Positions 18,054-26,722 of a stretch of DNA of 64,000 nucleotides are shown here, piece after piece. The notes beneath the pieces are model-generated. The model ran no database searches. It had not been told where the DNA came from and saw only the letters and a program-made list of their open reading frames with translations. The position numbers were made by a program, and so were the translations under genes. The stretch is from DAOULY01 sp034414595 (GTDB lineage: Bacteria; Chloroflexota; Dehalococcoidia; SZUA-161; JAUWZY01), in assembly GCA_034414595.1 (NCBI GenBank), contig DAOULY010000001.1, forward strand, positions 62,001 through 126,000, written 5' to 3'. How positions within the stretch are numbered: position 1 is the first letter of the stretch; each line of letters starts with the position of its first letter.

Positions 18054-18458
18054 ATGAAGAGGGTTTTGTTTGTATGTGTGCACAATTCAGGCCGCAGCCA
18101 TCTGGCTGCGGCTTTCTTCAACCACTACACCGCAGGGACTGCCCAAGCCTTTTCCGCAGGAAGCCAGCCGGCAGGCCAGGTGAATCCCACTGTTGTCGAG
18201 GCCATGAGATAGGTGGGAATAGACATCAGCACCCAGCGCCCCAAGATGCTGACCCTGGAGATGGTGGAGGGCGCCGACAAGGTGGTCACCATGGGCTGTG
18301 GAGTGGAAGGAGTTTGTCCTGCCACCTTCATTCCCACCGAGGACTGGCAATTGGAGGACCCGGAGGAAAAGCCACTCGAGGAGGTAAGGGAAATCAGAAA
18401 CGAAATCGAAGCGAAAGTGAAAAAGCTAATTGACGAGATACAGCGAGAAAGGAGGTGA
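18054..18458 (+). pseudogene. Arsenate reductase-like (LMW phosphatase fold) gene with one internal amber stop
   Basis: From the ATG at 18054 the frame reads MKRVLFVCVHNSGRSHLAAA, the C-x5-R phosphate-binding loop of thioredoxin-coupled arsenate reductases (ArsC) and low-molecular-weight phosphatases. Codon 53 is TAG (18210-18212). Reading on in the same frame gives 81 more residues with the expected downstream cysteines (TMGCGVEGVCPATFIP) and a helical C-terminus, to a stop at 18458. Total length of 134 codons is normal. One G-to-T change (GAG to TAG) explains the break. Everything else, including the active site, is intact, so the loss is recent, a sequencing error, or translational readthrough. 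A GTG at 18213 could restart the C-terminal part. It is the first gene after the Pho boxes. Confidence 0.8.
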
Positions 18459-18467
18459 GATAGAAAC

Positions 18468-19286
18468 ATGCGTACTTGGCTCATATTGCTCATAGTGGCT
18501 GTGGTTGCCGTGGCTGTTGTGGTACCCTTCGTCGTATTCGGCGGAGGAGGGCTCTCGGGCACTATCACCGAGGCAGGCTCGACCACCGTCCAGCCCTTGG
18601 CAGAGAAACTGGCAAACGAGTTTACGTCGAAGCACCCTGATGTCACTATAACGATCCAGGGTGGCGGCTCCAGCGTCGGTGTTACGTCCTGCAACGAGGG
18701 CACGGTAGACATCGGAGCGGCCTCTCGGGAGCTTAAGTCCAGCGAACCCGCTCTGGTGACGCATTTGCTTGCCCGCGATGGCATCGCCATCATCACCCAC
18801 CCCTCAAACACCGTCACCGGGCTGACCCTGGACCAAGTTGCCGAGATATTCGCCGGTGACATCACCAACTGGAATCAGGTTGGCGGTCCCGACCAGACGA
18901 TCTATGTGGTGGCTAGAGAAGAGGGCTCCGGGACCAGGGCAGCCTTCGAGGAGATGGTGATGGCGAAACATGATCCCGAGCTCTTGATCAACGCTGATGT
19001 CCTGCTGCCCTCAAACGGTGCTGTAAGGACCAGCGTCTCCACGACCCCCTGGTCAATAGGCTTCCTCTCCTTTGGCTACCTTGACAGTTCGGTAAAGTCT
19101 CTGGCGATCGACGGGGTGGAGGGCACAGTGGGTAACGCCAAGAACGGGACTTACCCCATCGTTCGCCCTCTCTACTTCCTGACCAAGGAACAGCCCACGG
19201 GGCTGGTCAAGGACTTTATTGACTTCTGCCTGAGCTCAGAGGGACAGAGCATAGCCGAGGCCGAGGGCTTCATCTCAGTTCTGTAG
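18468..19286 (+). CDS. pstS: Phosphate ABC transporter, substrate-binding protein
   Basis: 272-residue periplasmic-binding protein of the PstS family. An N-terminal hydrophobic helix (~4-24) anchors or exports it. There is no lipobox cysteine, so it is probably membrane-tethered or cleaved by signal peptidase I. Phosphate-contact motifs are visible: ITEAGSTTVQPLAEKL (~31-46), GGGSSVG (~66-72), FAGDITNW and REEGSGTRAAFE. It lies 9 bp after the arsC-like gene and is followed by pstCAB and phoU. It captures inorganic phosphate for the transporter and is expected to be induced through the upstream Pho boxes. Confidence 0.93.
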   Translation: MRTWLILLIVAVVAVAVVVPFVVFGGGGLSGTITEAGSTTVQPLAEKLANEFTSKHPDVTITIQGGGSSVGVTSCNEGTVDIGAASRELKSSEPALVTHLLARDGIAIITHPSNTVTGLTLDQVAEIFAGDITNWNQVGGPDQTIYVVAREEGSGTRAAFEEMVMAKHDPELLINADVLLPSNGAVRTSVSTTPWSIGFLSFGYLDSSVKSLAIDGVEGTVGNAKNGTYPIVRPLYFLTKEQPTGLVKDFIDFCLSSEGQSIAEAEGFISVL

Positions 19287-19308
19287 GAGGATTCCCTTCC
19301 CGGAATAT

Positions 19309-19350
19309 GGTGGGATGGCCGCAGCTGCTTTGCGCACTGGCCATCTCACC
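19309..19350 (+). promoter_or_regulatory. Hairpin between pstS and pstC
   Basis: GGTGGGATGGCC (19309-19320) pairs with GGCCATCTCACC (19339-19350) over 12 positions, with one G-U pair, around an 18-nt loop. Without a T-run it is more likely an mRNA-stabilising or partial-attenuation element that keeps pstS expression above that of the transporter genes. Confidence 0.55.
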
Positions 19351-19366
19351 CGCATAGAGAGATAAG

Positions 19367-20233
19367 ATGTCTCGCTATTTTGCCGACCGTACTTCCAAGT
19401 ATATCGTCCTCATCTGCGCCTCAGTCTCCATCGTGATACTGCTGGCAATCGCCATTTTCATTGTCAAGGAAGGGCTGCCAGCTTTCCGCGAGGTGGGCCT
19501 GTTCAATTTTCTCTTCGGAACAGAGTGGCGTCCGGGCAGGGATGAGTTCGGCATTCTGCCTATGATAATAGGCTCGGTAGTGGTTACCCTGGGCGCAATG
19601 ATCCTGGCGGTGCCCCTGGGCATTGGCTGCGCCATTTTGCTGGCCGAGGTGGCACCACCCCGCATCCGCGCACTCTTGAGGCCCGCGGTGGAGCTTCTGG
19701 TGGGAATACCTTCCGTGGTCTATGGCCTGGTAGGGATGATACTCCTCGTCCCTATGGTACGTCAGATCGGGGGCAGCGGCTACAGCATAGCCGCAGCATC
19801 CATCGTGCTCATGGCGATGGTCCTGCCCACCATCATCAGTATCAGTGAGGACAGCATCAGAGCTGTGCCCAGAGGCCATAAGGAAGCTGCCCTGGCGCTG
19901 GGCGCTACCAGATGGCAGACGATATGGCATGTGCTTCTGCCCGCAGCTCGTCCTGGGATCGTTGCGGGCGTCATCCTGGGAATGGGCCGGGCCATCGGGG
20001 AGACAATGGCCATGATCATGGTCATCGGCAATGCTGTGATAATCCCCACCTCCCCCTTGGACCCTGCTCGCACACTCACCGGGAACATCGCCGTAGAGAT
20101 AATGTATGCTACGGGGGTACACCGAAGTGCCCTGTTCGCCACCGGTGTTGTTCTTCTTGTGCTGATCATTATTCTCAATAGCGCTGCCCTTGTCGTCATG
20201 AAAAGGAGAGGCCGTGCTCAAGCTATCGGCTAA
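19367..20233 (+). CDS. pstC: Phosphate ABC transporter permease
   Basis: 288-residue inner-membrane permease with six predicted TM helices. The conserved binding-protein-dependent transport segment is visible: AVPRGHKEAALALGATRWQTIWHVLLPAARPGI is the EAA-type loop that contacts PstB, followed by GMGRAIGETMA. The C-terminus overlaps the pstA start by 20 bases, indicating translational coupling. It pairs with PstA to form the phosphate channel. Confidence 0.93.
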   Translation: MSRYFADRTSKYIVLICASVSIVILLAIAIFIVKEGLPAFREVGLFNFLFGTEWRPGRDEFGILPMIIGSVVVTLGAMILAVPLGIGCAILLAEVAPPRIRALLRPAVELLVGIPSVVYGLVGMILLVPMVRQIGGSGYSIAAASIVLMAMVLPTIISISEDSIRAVPRGHKEAALALGATRWQTIWHVLLPAARPGIVAGVILGMGRAIGETMAMIMVIGNAVIIPTSPLDPARTLTGNIAVEIMYATGVHRSALFATGVVLLVLIIILNSAALVVMKRRGRAQAIG

Positions 20234-21065
20234 ATCCACGCAAAGTCTGGCCATGGTGTTCGTCTGGGGAGCTGGCGTTATCACCGTCCTGATACTCCTC
20301 ACTATAATCGGTTATGTCCTGATTCAGGGATTGCCGGTGCTCAGCCCGAGTTTCCTGTTTACCCCTCCTCAAGGTGGGCTGAGCGGAGAAGGAGGCATAT
20401 CCACTGTCATTGTGAGTACCATCTACCTCGTGGGTGTCACTATTGGTATCCTCATCCCTCTGGGGCTGGGGGCAGCTATCTACCTCGCCGAGTATGCTCG
20501 CGATAACTGGCTGACACGCTTCATCCGATACGGAGTGGAGACCCTGGCTGGCGTGCCTTCGATCGTCTTTGGCCTTTTTGGCTTTCTCCTCTTTGTCACC
20601 ATCTTACACTTTAACTTTTCCATCTTATCGGGAGCCCTGACTCTGGTCTGCCTTCTGTTGCCCACATTTATCCGCACCGCCGAGGAGGCGATTCGAGCAG
20701 TGCCTCGTTCCCATCGTGAAGCCTCACTGGCACTGGGGGCCACCAAATGGCAGACAATAGGGAATGTGGTTTTGCCTGCTGCCCTGCCCGGGATTGTCAC
20801 TGCCGTCATCCTCTGTGTGGGACGGGCGATAGAGGAGACAGCCTGTCTCTACGTTACCATGGGGGGCAGTGCAGCCATGCCCAAGACGTTTCTCGACGGG
20901 GGGCGGACGCTCTCGCTGCACGTCTTTTACCTGGCGATGGAGACCAGGGCCCTCGACAAGGCTATGGGCACCGCAGCCGTGCTCATCCTGACCATCATCA
21001 TCATCAACACTATCACCAACTGGACGTCGCGGCGTTTCCAAGCTAAAATGAGCGGAAGGTTGTAA
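20214..21065 (+). CDS. pstA: Phosphate ABC transporter permease
   Basis: 283-residue permease with six TM segments, starting at a GTG that overlaps pstC. The EAA loop is RAVPRSHREASLALGATKWQ, followed by GRAIEETACLYVT. It ends two bases before pstB. Together with PstC it forms the membrane part of the Pst transporter. Confidence 0.92.
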   Translation: MLKLSAKSTQSLAMVFVWGAGVITVLILLTIIGYVLIQGLPVLSPSFLFTPPQGGLSGEGGISTVIVSTIYLVGVTIGILIPLGLGAAIYLAEYARDNWLTRFIRYGVETLAGVPSIVFGLFGFLLFVTILHFNFSILSGALTLVCLLLPTFIRTAEEAIRAVPRSHREASLALGATKWQTIGNVVLPAALPGIVTAVILCVGRAIEETACLYVTMGGSAAMPKTFLDGGRTLSLHVFYLAMETRALDKAMGTAAVLILTIIIINTITNWTSRRFQAKMSGRL

Positions 21066-21067
21066 CA

Positions 21068-21823
21068 ATGGATCCGAAGATAGAGGCCAAACAACTTGAT
21101 TTCTATTATGGGAAGCTACAGGCGCTTAAAAGTGTCTCCCTGAACGTAAGAGAGCATCAGATCACCGCTCTCATCGGGCCATCCGGCTGTGGCAAGTCAA
21201 CATTCCTGCGTGTCCTCAACCGGATGAACGACATAATTACCGGGGCACATCTCGAAGGTGAAGTGCTTCTCGACGGGAGTAATATATACGACCTCGGGGT
21301 GGATGTAGTAGACATCAGAAAGAGAGTGGGGATGGTATTTCAGCAGCCTAATCCCTTTCCTAAGTCCATCTTTGAAAACGTCGCCTTTGGCCCGCGGATG
21401 CTGGGGCTGAACAACAGGGCTTACCTCGAAGAGGTAGTAGAGACGAGCCTTAGGGCCGCTGCCCTTTGGGACGAAGTGAAGGATGAGCTAAACAAATCAG
21501 GGCTGGCGCTTTCCGGTGGGCAGCAGCAGAGGTTATGCATTGCCCGGGTGCTGGCGGTAGAGCCCGAGGTCATCCTTATGGACGAGCCCTGCTCAGCCCT
21601 CGACCCGATATCAACACTGAGAATAGAGGATCTAATGGGAGAACTCACAAGGCGATATACTATAGCTATAGTTACTCATAATATGCAGCAGGCGGCACGG
21701 GTCTCGGACTGGACTGGCTTCTTCCTCCTCGGGGAGCTTGTGGAATATGGTAAGACTAGCGACCTCTTCAGCCGACCTCAGGACAAGCAAACCGAGGACT
21801 ATATTACCGGCCGATTTGGCTAA
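21068..21823 (+). CDS. pstB: Phosphate ABC transporter ATPase
   Basis: 251-residue ABC ATPase with Walker A GPSGCGKST (~37-45), Q-loop VFQQPNPFPKSIFENVAFG, signature LSGGQQQR, Walker B VILMDEPCSALDP and switch His in VTHNM. The Q-loop PNPFPKSI sequence is characteristic of PstB. It energises PstCA and, with PhoU, relays phosphate status to the PhoR kinase. Confidence 0.95.
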   Translation: MDPKIEAKQLDFYYGKLQALKSVSLNVREHQITALIGPSGCGKSTFLRVLNRMNDIITGAHLEGEVLLDGSNIYDLGVDVVDIRKRVGMVFQQPNPFPKSIFENVAFGPRMLGLNNRAYLEEVVETSLRAAALWDEVKDELNKSGLALSGGQQQRLCIARVLAVEPEVILMDEPCSALDPISTLRIEDLMGELTRRYTIAIVTHNMQQAARVSDWTGFFLLGELVEYGKTSDLFSRPQDKQTEDYITGRFG

Positions 21824-21844
21824 AGGCTATCGGAGGTGTTAGTG

Positions 21845-22513
21845 ATGGAAATAAGGACAACCTTTCATAAGAGACTGAGAGAAATTCAGGATGATGTTCT
21901 CGTGATGGGGAGCACGGTGGAAAAGGCCATCAGCCGTTCCATCGAGGCTCTCAAGGGAAGAGACCTTGAGCTGGCGCATCAGGTAATTGCCGATGACCTT
22001 AAGATAAACGAGAAGAGGTTTGATATAGAGGAGAAGTGTATCAAGCTTATTGCTACCCAGCAACCTATGGCCAGTGACCTGCGCACTATTATCTCGGTGC
22101 TCAGTATCATGACCGACTTGGAGCGCATCGGAGACCACGCTGAGGGTATAGCCAAGATTGTGGTTATGATAGGGGATGAGCCACCCTTAAAGCCGTTGAT
22201 TGACTTGCCTCGTATGGCTGACAAGACGACTGAAATGCTTCGCCGCAGCTTGGACGCCTTTGTCCAGCACGATGCCGCGGCTGCCAGGCAGATTGCTACT
22301 GAAGACGATGAAGTAGACCACCTCTATAATCAGGTCTTCAGGGAGCTGCTTACCTTTATGGCAGAAGACCCAAAAACGATTACCAGAGCTACTCGGCTCA
22401 TCTGGGTAGCTCACAACCTGGAGCGCAGTGCCGACAGAGTAACTAATATATGCGAGCGGGTAGTCTTCATGGTCACCGGGAAGATGGAAGAAATAGGGGC
22501 TTCGAAGTATTAG
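21845..22513 (+). CDS. phoU: Phosphate transport regulator PhoU
   Basis: 222-residue all-helical protein of two PhoU repeats, each with a metal-binding E/D-x3-D type helix (DDLKINEKRFDIEEKCI and EDDEVDHLYNQVFRELL). The start at 21845 is preceded by GGAGG at 21832-21836. An in-frame GTG at 21836 would overlap that site. PhoU represses the Pho regulon under phosphate sufficiency by contact with PstB and PhoR. It completes the locus. Confidence 0.92.
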   Translation: MEIRTTFHKRLREIQDDVLVMGSTVEKAISRSIEALKGRDLELAHQVIADDLKINEKRFDIEEKCIKLIATQQPMASDLRTIISVLSIMTDLERIGDHAEGIAKIVVMIGDEPPLKPLIDLPRMADKTTEMLRRSLDAFVQHDAAAARQIATEDDEVDHLYNQVFRELLTFMAEDPKTITRATRLIWVAHNLERSADRVTNICERVVFMVTGKMEEIGASKY

Positions 22514-22729
22514 ATGGGCGGTGCGAAGCTATTTGCTAAGCCTAGATGATTGAACCTGTGCAAGGGACGGAAAGGCGTCCCCAGATAACGATTGTCTGGA
22601 ACGTATAAGGTAACAATAGGGCGGCTTGTGCAACCACCCCCTAACTTCCGGAGGTTAACAAAATTCCGCCAGCGCAATGCGTAAGAGGCGAGAAGGCTGT
22701 TCAATAGGACGATCCGCCACCTAAACATT

Positions 22730-22758
22730 TTGCCATTAATGTTAAAATGTGGTAAAAT
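22730..22758 (+). promoter_or_regulatory. Promoter of the VapBC-type pair
   Basis: TTGCCA (22730-22735) and TAAAAT (22753-22758) are 17 bp apart and 16 bp before the antitoxin start. Antitoxins of this class usually repress such promoters. Confidence 0.55.
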
Positions 22759-22774
22759 GCAATCGAGGTGGCAT

Positions 22775-23023
22775 ATGGGTGAATTAAAGACAAGAATACG
22801 AGAAGGTGGCAGGTTGGTTATCCCAGCCGCATATAGAAAGGCTTTAGGACTCAAACCTGGCGACGAAGTGGTTCTGGTGCTCGAGGAAGGGGAGATAAGG
22901 GTTGTTGGTACTCGCCAGGCAGTCGTGCGAGCTCAGGCTTTGGTGCGACGCTATGTCCCGGAAGGTCGAAGTCTGTCCCAAGAGTTGATCCAAGAGCGCC
23001 GGGAGGAGGCGACTCGTGCCTGA
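22775..23023 (+). CDS. vapB: AbrB/SpoVT-fold antitoxin
   Basis: 82-residue protein. The start ATG 22775 follows GAGGTGG. Residues ~1-45 are a swapped-hairpin AbrB DNA-binding domain (IREGGRLVIPAAYRKALGLKPGDEVVLVLEEGEIRVV), and the C-terminal helix would bind and inhibit the toxin. Its stop overlaps the toxin start by 8 bases. The symbol reflects its pairing with a PIN toxin, as the family is broad. Confidence 0.85.
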   Translation: MGELKTRIREGGRLVIPAAYRKALGLKPGDEVVLVLEEGEIRVVGTRQAVVRAQALVRRYVPEGRSLSQELIQERREEATRA

Positions 23024-23399
23024 GGTAGTCGTAGATGCGTCGGCATTGCTGGCTCTTCTGAATGCGGAAGCCGGCGCAGAGGTTGTGGCCGAAGCCGTTC
23101 CTAGAGGAGTTATCAGTGCCGTTAACCTATCCGAGGTAGTCGCCAAGCTTTGCGAGGCGGGGATGCCGGAGAGTGCTATACGCCAGGCTCTACAGCCCCT
23201 TGGGTTGGAAGTGGAGCCATTTGATGAGGAACAGGCTTACCAAGCAGGGTTACTACGTAGTGCTACCGAAAGCGCGGGCCTTTCCCTCGGGGATAGGGTG
23301 TGCTTGAGTCTGGCTCGAAGACTTGGCGTGGCAGCTCTGACCGCAGACAAGACCTGGCTGGGGCTTTCTCTGGGAGTAGCGGTCAGGGTGATACGCTAA
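23016..23399 (+). CDS. vapC: PIN-domain ribonuclease toxin
   Basis: 127-residue PIN domain starting at GTG 23016. The acidic metal-binding residues are all visible: Asp in VVDASALLALL (~7), Glu in NLSEVVAK (~41), Asp in SLGDRVCLSLA (~92) and Asp in LTADKTW (~110). VapC toxins cleave tRNA or rRNA when not bound by the antitoxin encoded just upstream. Nothing is unusual about it. Confidence 0.88.
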   Translation: MPEVVVDASALLALLNAEAGAEVVAEAVPRGVISAVNLSEVVAKLCEAGMPESAIRQALQPLGLEVEPFDEEQAYQAGLLRSATESAGLSLGDRVCLSLARRLGVAALTADKTWLGLSLGVAVRVIR

Positions 23400-23538
23400 C
23401 TGTGATTGGAGGATTCCCAGTCATCGCGGTTGTATCCATGCCGTTCAATGCACCTAAAACCATGAGCCGTTGTTTCGAGGAGAGGTGAGGGACACCTACG
23501 CCTCCATGCCCGACGAGGGTAGCCCTTTCCCTGCCTGC

Positions 23539-23685
23539 ACACTTCGCCAAAAGTTGACAAGCCTTGCTGGAAACAGTGAAGTCACTGCGTGAGCCGTGGA
23601 TAAGAGAGAAGCAACCCCTGCAAAGATGGAATCAACTGCTTCTTCCCAAACAGAAGTTCGGTAACTGTTCCGAAAGGCCCACCAT
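23539..23685 (+). repeat. Dispersed 147-bp repeat, copy 2
   Basis: Near-identical to 13961-14107 in the same orientation. It sits in the 561-bp gap between the PIN toxin and the acyl-CoA mutase. The rest of that gap holds only the mutase promoter. Confidence 0.8.
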
Positions 23686-23891
23686 TCTATATACAGGCAA
23701 CGACTCCCACAGTCACCTTGTCCTCGTTTTGCAGTGACATTGGCAGTTTATAGTTTGTCGTGACCTCAGAACACGAGAAGTAGATCCTCTACGCGAACAA
23801 CTTCAGGAAAGCCTTTCGCTCCATTAAAGTCCCCGCCGACAGCGATTTAGCCTGTCCTCTACATAGACCTTATCAGGCATCGGTCAAGATG

Positions 23892-23921
23892 TTGACCATG
23901 TGAGGTCGAGTGGCATAGAAT
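23892..23921 (+). promoter_or_regulatory. Candidate promoter of the acyl-CoA mutase operon
   Basis: TTGACC (23892-23897) and TAGAAT (23916-23921) are 18 bp apart, about 40 bp before the mutase start. Confidence 0.5.
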
Positions 23922-23960
23922 GCTTGTATATGAGTTTGCTCCAATGTGAGGAGGCGACCT

Positions 23961-25715
23961 ATGAAGAAGGAAGAGACGAGAGAAACGAGAATGTTCAGCG
24001 AGGAAACTTTAGCGCAAACTCAGGCTCAAGAAGAGGAGTGGCAGCGTAGCGTCGAGGGGCAAGAGGCTGCTGCTGCGGAAGCAGCTACTTATTCCGGCAT
24101 CAAGTTAAAGCCTGTATATTCTCCAAGCGATATCGCCGAGACGAGCTGCGAAGACATCCCATTCCCTGGGCTGTACCCTTATACCAGGGGTCCCAATGCT
24201 CTGGGCTATCGAGCCGAGCCCTGGATAATACGTCAACTATTCGGCTTCGGCAGCGCAGCCGATAGCAGAAATAGATGGGAGTTCCTGCGTAGCTTAGGCG
24301 GCATCAGTCGCGTAGGAGAGAGCGAAGCTGAAGAGCTTCTCGCGCTTGCGGCGATCCAGGTCGATCTTCCCACTCAAAGAGGCTATGACCCTGATTCGCC
24401 TGAAGCGCGGGGCCGGGTTGGTGGCGTTGGGGTTTCAATAAGCACAATTGAAGATATGGAATTCTTTTTTGGTGACATCCCGTTAGAAAAGGCCTTGGTT
24501 TGCTTTGTCAGCCACAACGCGAGCATGGTCGTAAACGCTCTCTATGTCGCCTATGCTGAAACAAGGGGGTATCCTCCGAGCAGCCTTTTGATGCAGGGGC
24601 ATAACACACTCTACCACTGCTGTGGAGGGGATGTTATTGGCTTCCCGCCGCAGTTTGCTCTCAAGCTGATGACCGAGCATATCCACTACTTTGTCAAACA
24701 CATACCACGAGCCATACACACATCCCTTAACGCGCACGATGCGGGTGAGGTCGGTGGGACTGTAGTACAGCAAAGTGCTCTCCCGCTGGCGCTGGCGATT
24801 GAGCTCACCGAGGAATGTATCAAGGTCGGGCTTGAGCCGGACGATGTAGCTCCTGGATTTGTTAACCACGACTGGGGGGGAATTGACCTCTTTGAGGAGG
24901 TGGCCAGGATCAGGGCCAAGCGAAGGCTGTGGGCCAGAACCTTCAAAGAAAGGTTTGGCTGTAAAAGACCGGAGGCACTCCGATATAGAAGCCAAGTACA
25001 AACCGCGGGCAGCCTGACCACTGCCCAGGAGCCACTGAATAACGTCGTCAGGAATACAATCAAGTCCTTAGCTGCCATCTTGGCTGGAGTTCATGCCCTC
25101 TCAGTATGCTCATATGATGAGGCCCTTTGCATCCCCACTAAGGAGGCAGCACAAATCGCTGTAAGAACTCACCAGATCCTGTACCATGAGACTTCCCTGC
25201 CCTATGTTGTTGACCCTCTGGGTGGCTCGTACTATATGGAGTGGCTGACCAATAGGATCGAGAAGGATGCCATCGAACTTCTCGATGAAATGGAGAGGCA
25301 AGGGGGATTCTTCAAGTGCTGGGAGACGGGATTGATCAGGGGCAAGCTGGAGATGGCGGCAAACGAACGACAGCGCAAGATCGACCGCGGCGAGGTTGTG
25401 ATCGTAGGCCAGAACAAATATTGCATGCCAGACGAGGAGCAGCGTGATATCCCCGTTTTCCCCAGCTCCGATCCCAGGGCTGAAGAGGAGCTAATTGCTT
25501 GCCTGAAGAGATACCGCGAGCAGCGAGACCAGGAGAGAGTGGAACTTGCTCTATCTAAGGTTCGCGCAGCAGCCGAGGAGATAGCGCACGGCTGGCCGCA
25601 ATCTTGTGGCCTGTTGATGCCAGCGATGATAGATGCCTTCAGAAATCAGGCCACCTTAGGTGAAGTCCACAGCATCCTGCGCCAGGTATTCGGCTATGCA
25701 TACATAGGCGTTTGA
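23961..25715 (+). CDS. B12-dependent acyl-CoA mutase large subunit, divergent
   Basis: 584 residues from the ATG at 23961, preceded by GAGGAGG. It belongs to the methylmalonyl-CoA mutase large-subunit family of the type with a separate B12 protein (as in isobutyryl-, 2-hydroxyisobutyryl- and ethylmalonyl-CoA mutases). Family landmarks are LYPYTRGPNALGYRAEPWIIRQ, LSICSYDEAL-type helix, and VVDPLGGSYYMEWLT. The substrate-pocket segments differ from those I know: PNALGY replaces PYPTMY (methylmalonyl) or the IYPTGY/VYATGY of other mutases, and the catalytic His segment reads LNAHDAGEVGG instead of SGYHIREAG, with the His kept. The catalysed 1,2-rearrangement is therefore expected, but the substrate cannot be named. 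The small subunit follows at 25744. The N-terminal ~50 residues are a charged extension. Confidence 0.85.
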   Translation: MKKEETRETRMFSEETLAQTQAQEEEWQRSVEGQEAAAAEAATYSGIKLKPVYSPSDIAETSCEDIPFPGLYPYTRGPNALGYRAEPWIIRQLFGFGSAADSRNRWEFLRSLGGISRVGESEAEELLALAAIQVDLPTQRGYDPDSPEARGRVGGVGVSISTIEDMEFFFGDIPLEKALVCFVSHNASMVVNALYVAYAETRGYPPSSLLMQGHNTLYHCCGGDVIGFPPQFALKLMTEHIHYFVKHIPRAIHTSLNAHDAGEVGGTVVQQSALPLALAIELTEECIKVGLEPDDVAPGFVNHDWGGIDLFEEVARIRAKRRLWARTFKERFGCKRPEALRYRSQVQTAGSLTTAQEPLNNVVRNTIKSLAAILAGVHALSVCSYDEALCIPTKEAAQIAVRTHQILYHETSLPYVVDPLGGSYYMEWLTNRIEKDAIELLDEMERQGGFFKCWETGLIRGKLEMAANERQRKIDRGEVVIVGQNKYCMPDEEQRDIPVFPSSDPRAEEELIACLKRYREQRDQERVELALSKVRAAAEEIAHGWPQSCGLLMPAMIDAFRNQATLGEVHSILRQVFGYAYIGV

Positions 25716-25743
25716 GCAAATGCCGCCATGATGGAGGTGTTCT

Positions 25744-26145
25744 GTGACTGCAGAAGGTAAGAGAATCAAGGTGCTTCTGGCTAAATCGGACATGGATGCC
25801 CATGAACGGGGGATGCGATATGTCGCCCAGGTCCTCCGCGATGCAGGGATGGAGGTGATCTTCATCAGATACCGGATTATCGATGAAGTTGTTCCTACAG
25901 CGCTTCAAGAGGATGTCGATGCCATTGGGCTCAGCTCCTATGGCCCTGGGCTATTGTACGAGATGTCAAGAGTCCAGGAAATGCTCCGGGAACAGAAAGT
26001 GGAAGATATCCTGCTTCTGGCCGGAGGCACAATCCCAAGCCCGATGGTTCGCTCGCTTATGGACATGGGTGTGAGCGGGGTGTTTGGCGCCGGAACCCCA
26101 GTACATGAGGTGGTGGAGTTTATACACACGAACGTGAAGCGATGA
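25744..26145 (+). CDS. B12-binding subunit of the acyl-CoA mutase
   Basis: 133-residue cobalamin-binding domain starting at GTG 25744 after GGAGGTG. The D-x-H-x-x-G motif (DAHERG, ~18-23) supplies the His that ligates cobalt from below. SSYGPGL and LAGGTIPSPMV are the nucleotide-tail-binding loops, and GVFGAGTPVHEVVEFI the C-terminal helix. In known mutases the first of these loops starts LSxL. Here it is LSSYG, again a divergence. It forms a complex with the subunit at 23961-25715. Confidence 0.88.
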   Translation: MTAEGKRIKVLLAKSDMDAHERGMRYVAQVLRDAGMEVIFIRYRIIDEVVPTALQEDVDAIGLSSYGPGLLYEMSRVQEMLREQKVEDILLLAGGTIPSPMVRSLMDMGVSGVFGAGTPVHEVVEFIHTNVKR

Positions 26146-26479
26146 TTGTATGTCATCGACAGAAGCTGGACATTTTGGCGTCGGTAATATCGGAGCAGAT
26201 CCCAGTAGATATCTGGGGTCTTCTACGTAGCAGCGCATCACCTCCATATCCTCAATCTCCAACCTCAAGGTCTGCAAGGAGTTTGTAGCTTCTTGTGGTG
26301 CTTCATGAAGCTCTTCCTTGAAAAATAGGGGTATTTGGCAGGGTCAGCCAAGTTAATAGAGAGGCGCATGAGTTATAGAATATCTACTACAATAGTGCTG
26401 GCGTCAGTTCTTCCCACTGGAATGCGGGCTCAATACCATATGCCAGAGTGTGAACACAGGCTATAGGAGGAATTGAGAA
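26146..26479. other. Intergenic region, nothing recognised
   Basis: 334 bp between the mutase small subunit and the ferredoxin gene. It contains the AGGAGGAAT ribosome site for the ferredoxin at its end. I see no gene, hairpin terminator or clear promoter. Confidence 0.4.
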
Positions 26480-26707
26480 ATGGCAAAAACAAATATTATG
26501 GTACATCCCCAAGAATGCAAAGAATGCTTATACTGTCAGCTCCTATGTTCCCTAACATATGAAGGGGCCCTCAATCCGGAGAAGGCAAAAATCGTCATAG
26601 ACCCGCCGAAGGAAATAAGCTTTACCGATGACTGCATAGAGAACTGCATCCTTTGTGCAAGGTATTGTCCGTTTGGGGCATTGGAGATATCCCGACAACA
26701 GGCTTAG
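26480..26707 (+). CDS. Two-cluster 4Fe-4S ferredoxin partnering the aldehyde oxidoreductase
   Basis: 75 residues with two cysteine sets: C-x2-C-x2-C-x3-C (CKECLYCQLLC, ~13-23) and C-x3-C-x2-C-x3-C (CIENCILCARYCP, ~52-63). Ferredoxins of this size directly before an AOR-family gene (15 bp upstream here) act as its electron acceptor. It is cytoplasmic. Confidence 0.88.
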   Translation: MAKTNIMVHPQECKECLYCQLLCSLTYEGALNPEKAKIVIDPPKEISFTDDCIENCILCARYCPFGALEISRQQA

Positions 26708-26722
26708 AGAGGAGCAACAGCG

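Noticed and set aside
18210..18212. Pyrrolysine decoding of the in-frame TAG
   Set aside because: Many other genes here end normally, no pyl genes are visible, and a single G-to-T change is simpler. Listed only as a check.
22775..23399. VapBC pair as a novel system
   Set aside because: All catalytic and DNA-binding residues match well-known VapB (AbrB-type) and VapC families, so it is ordinary.
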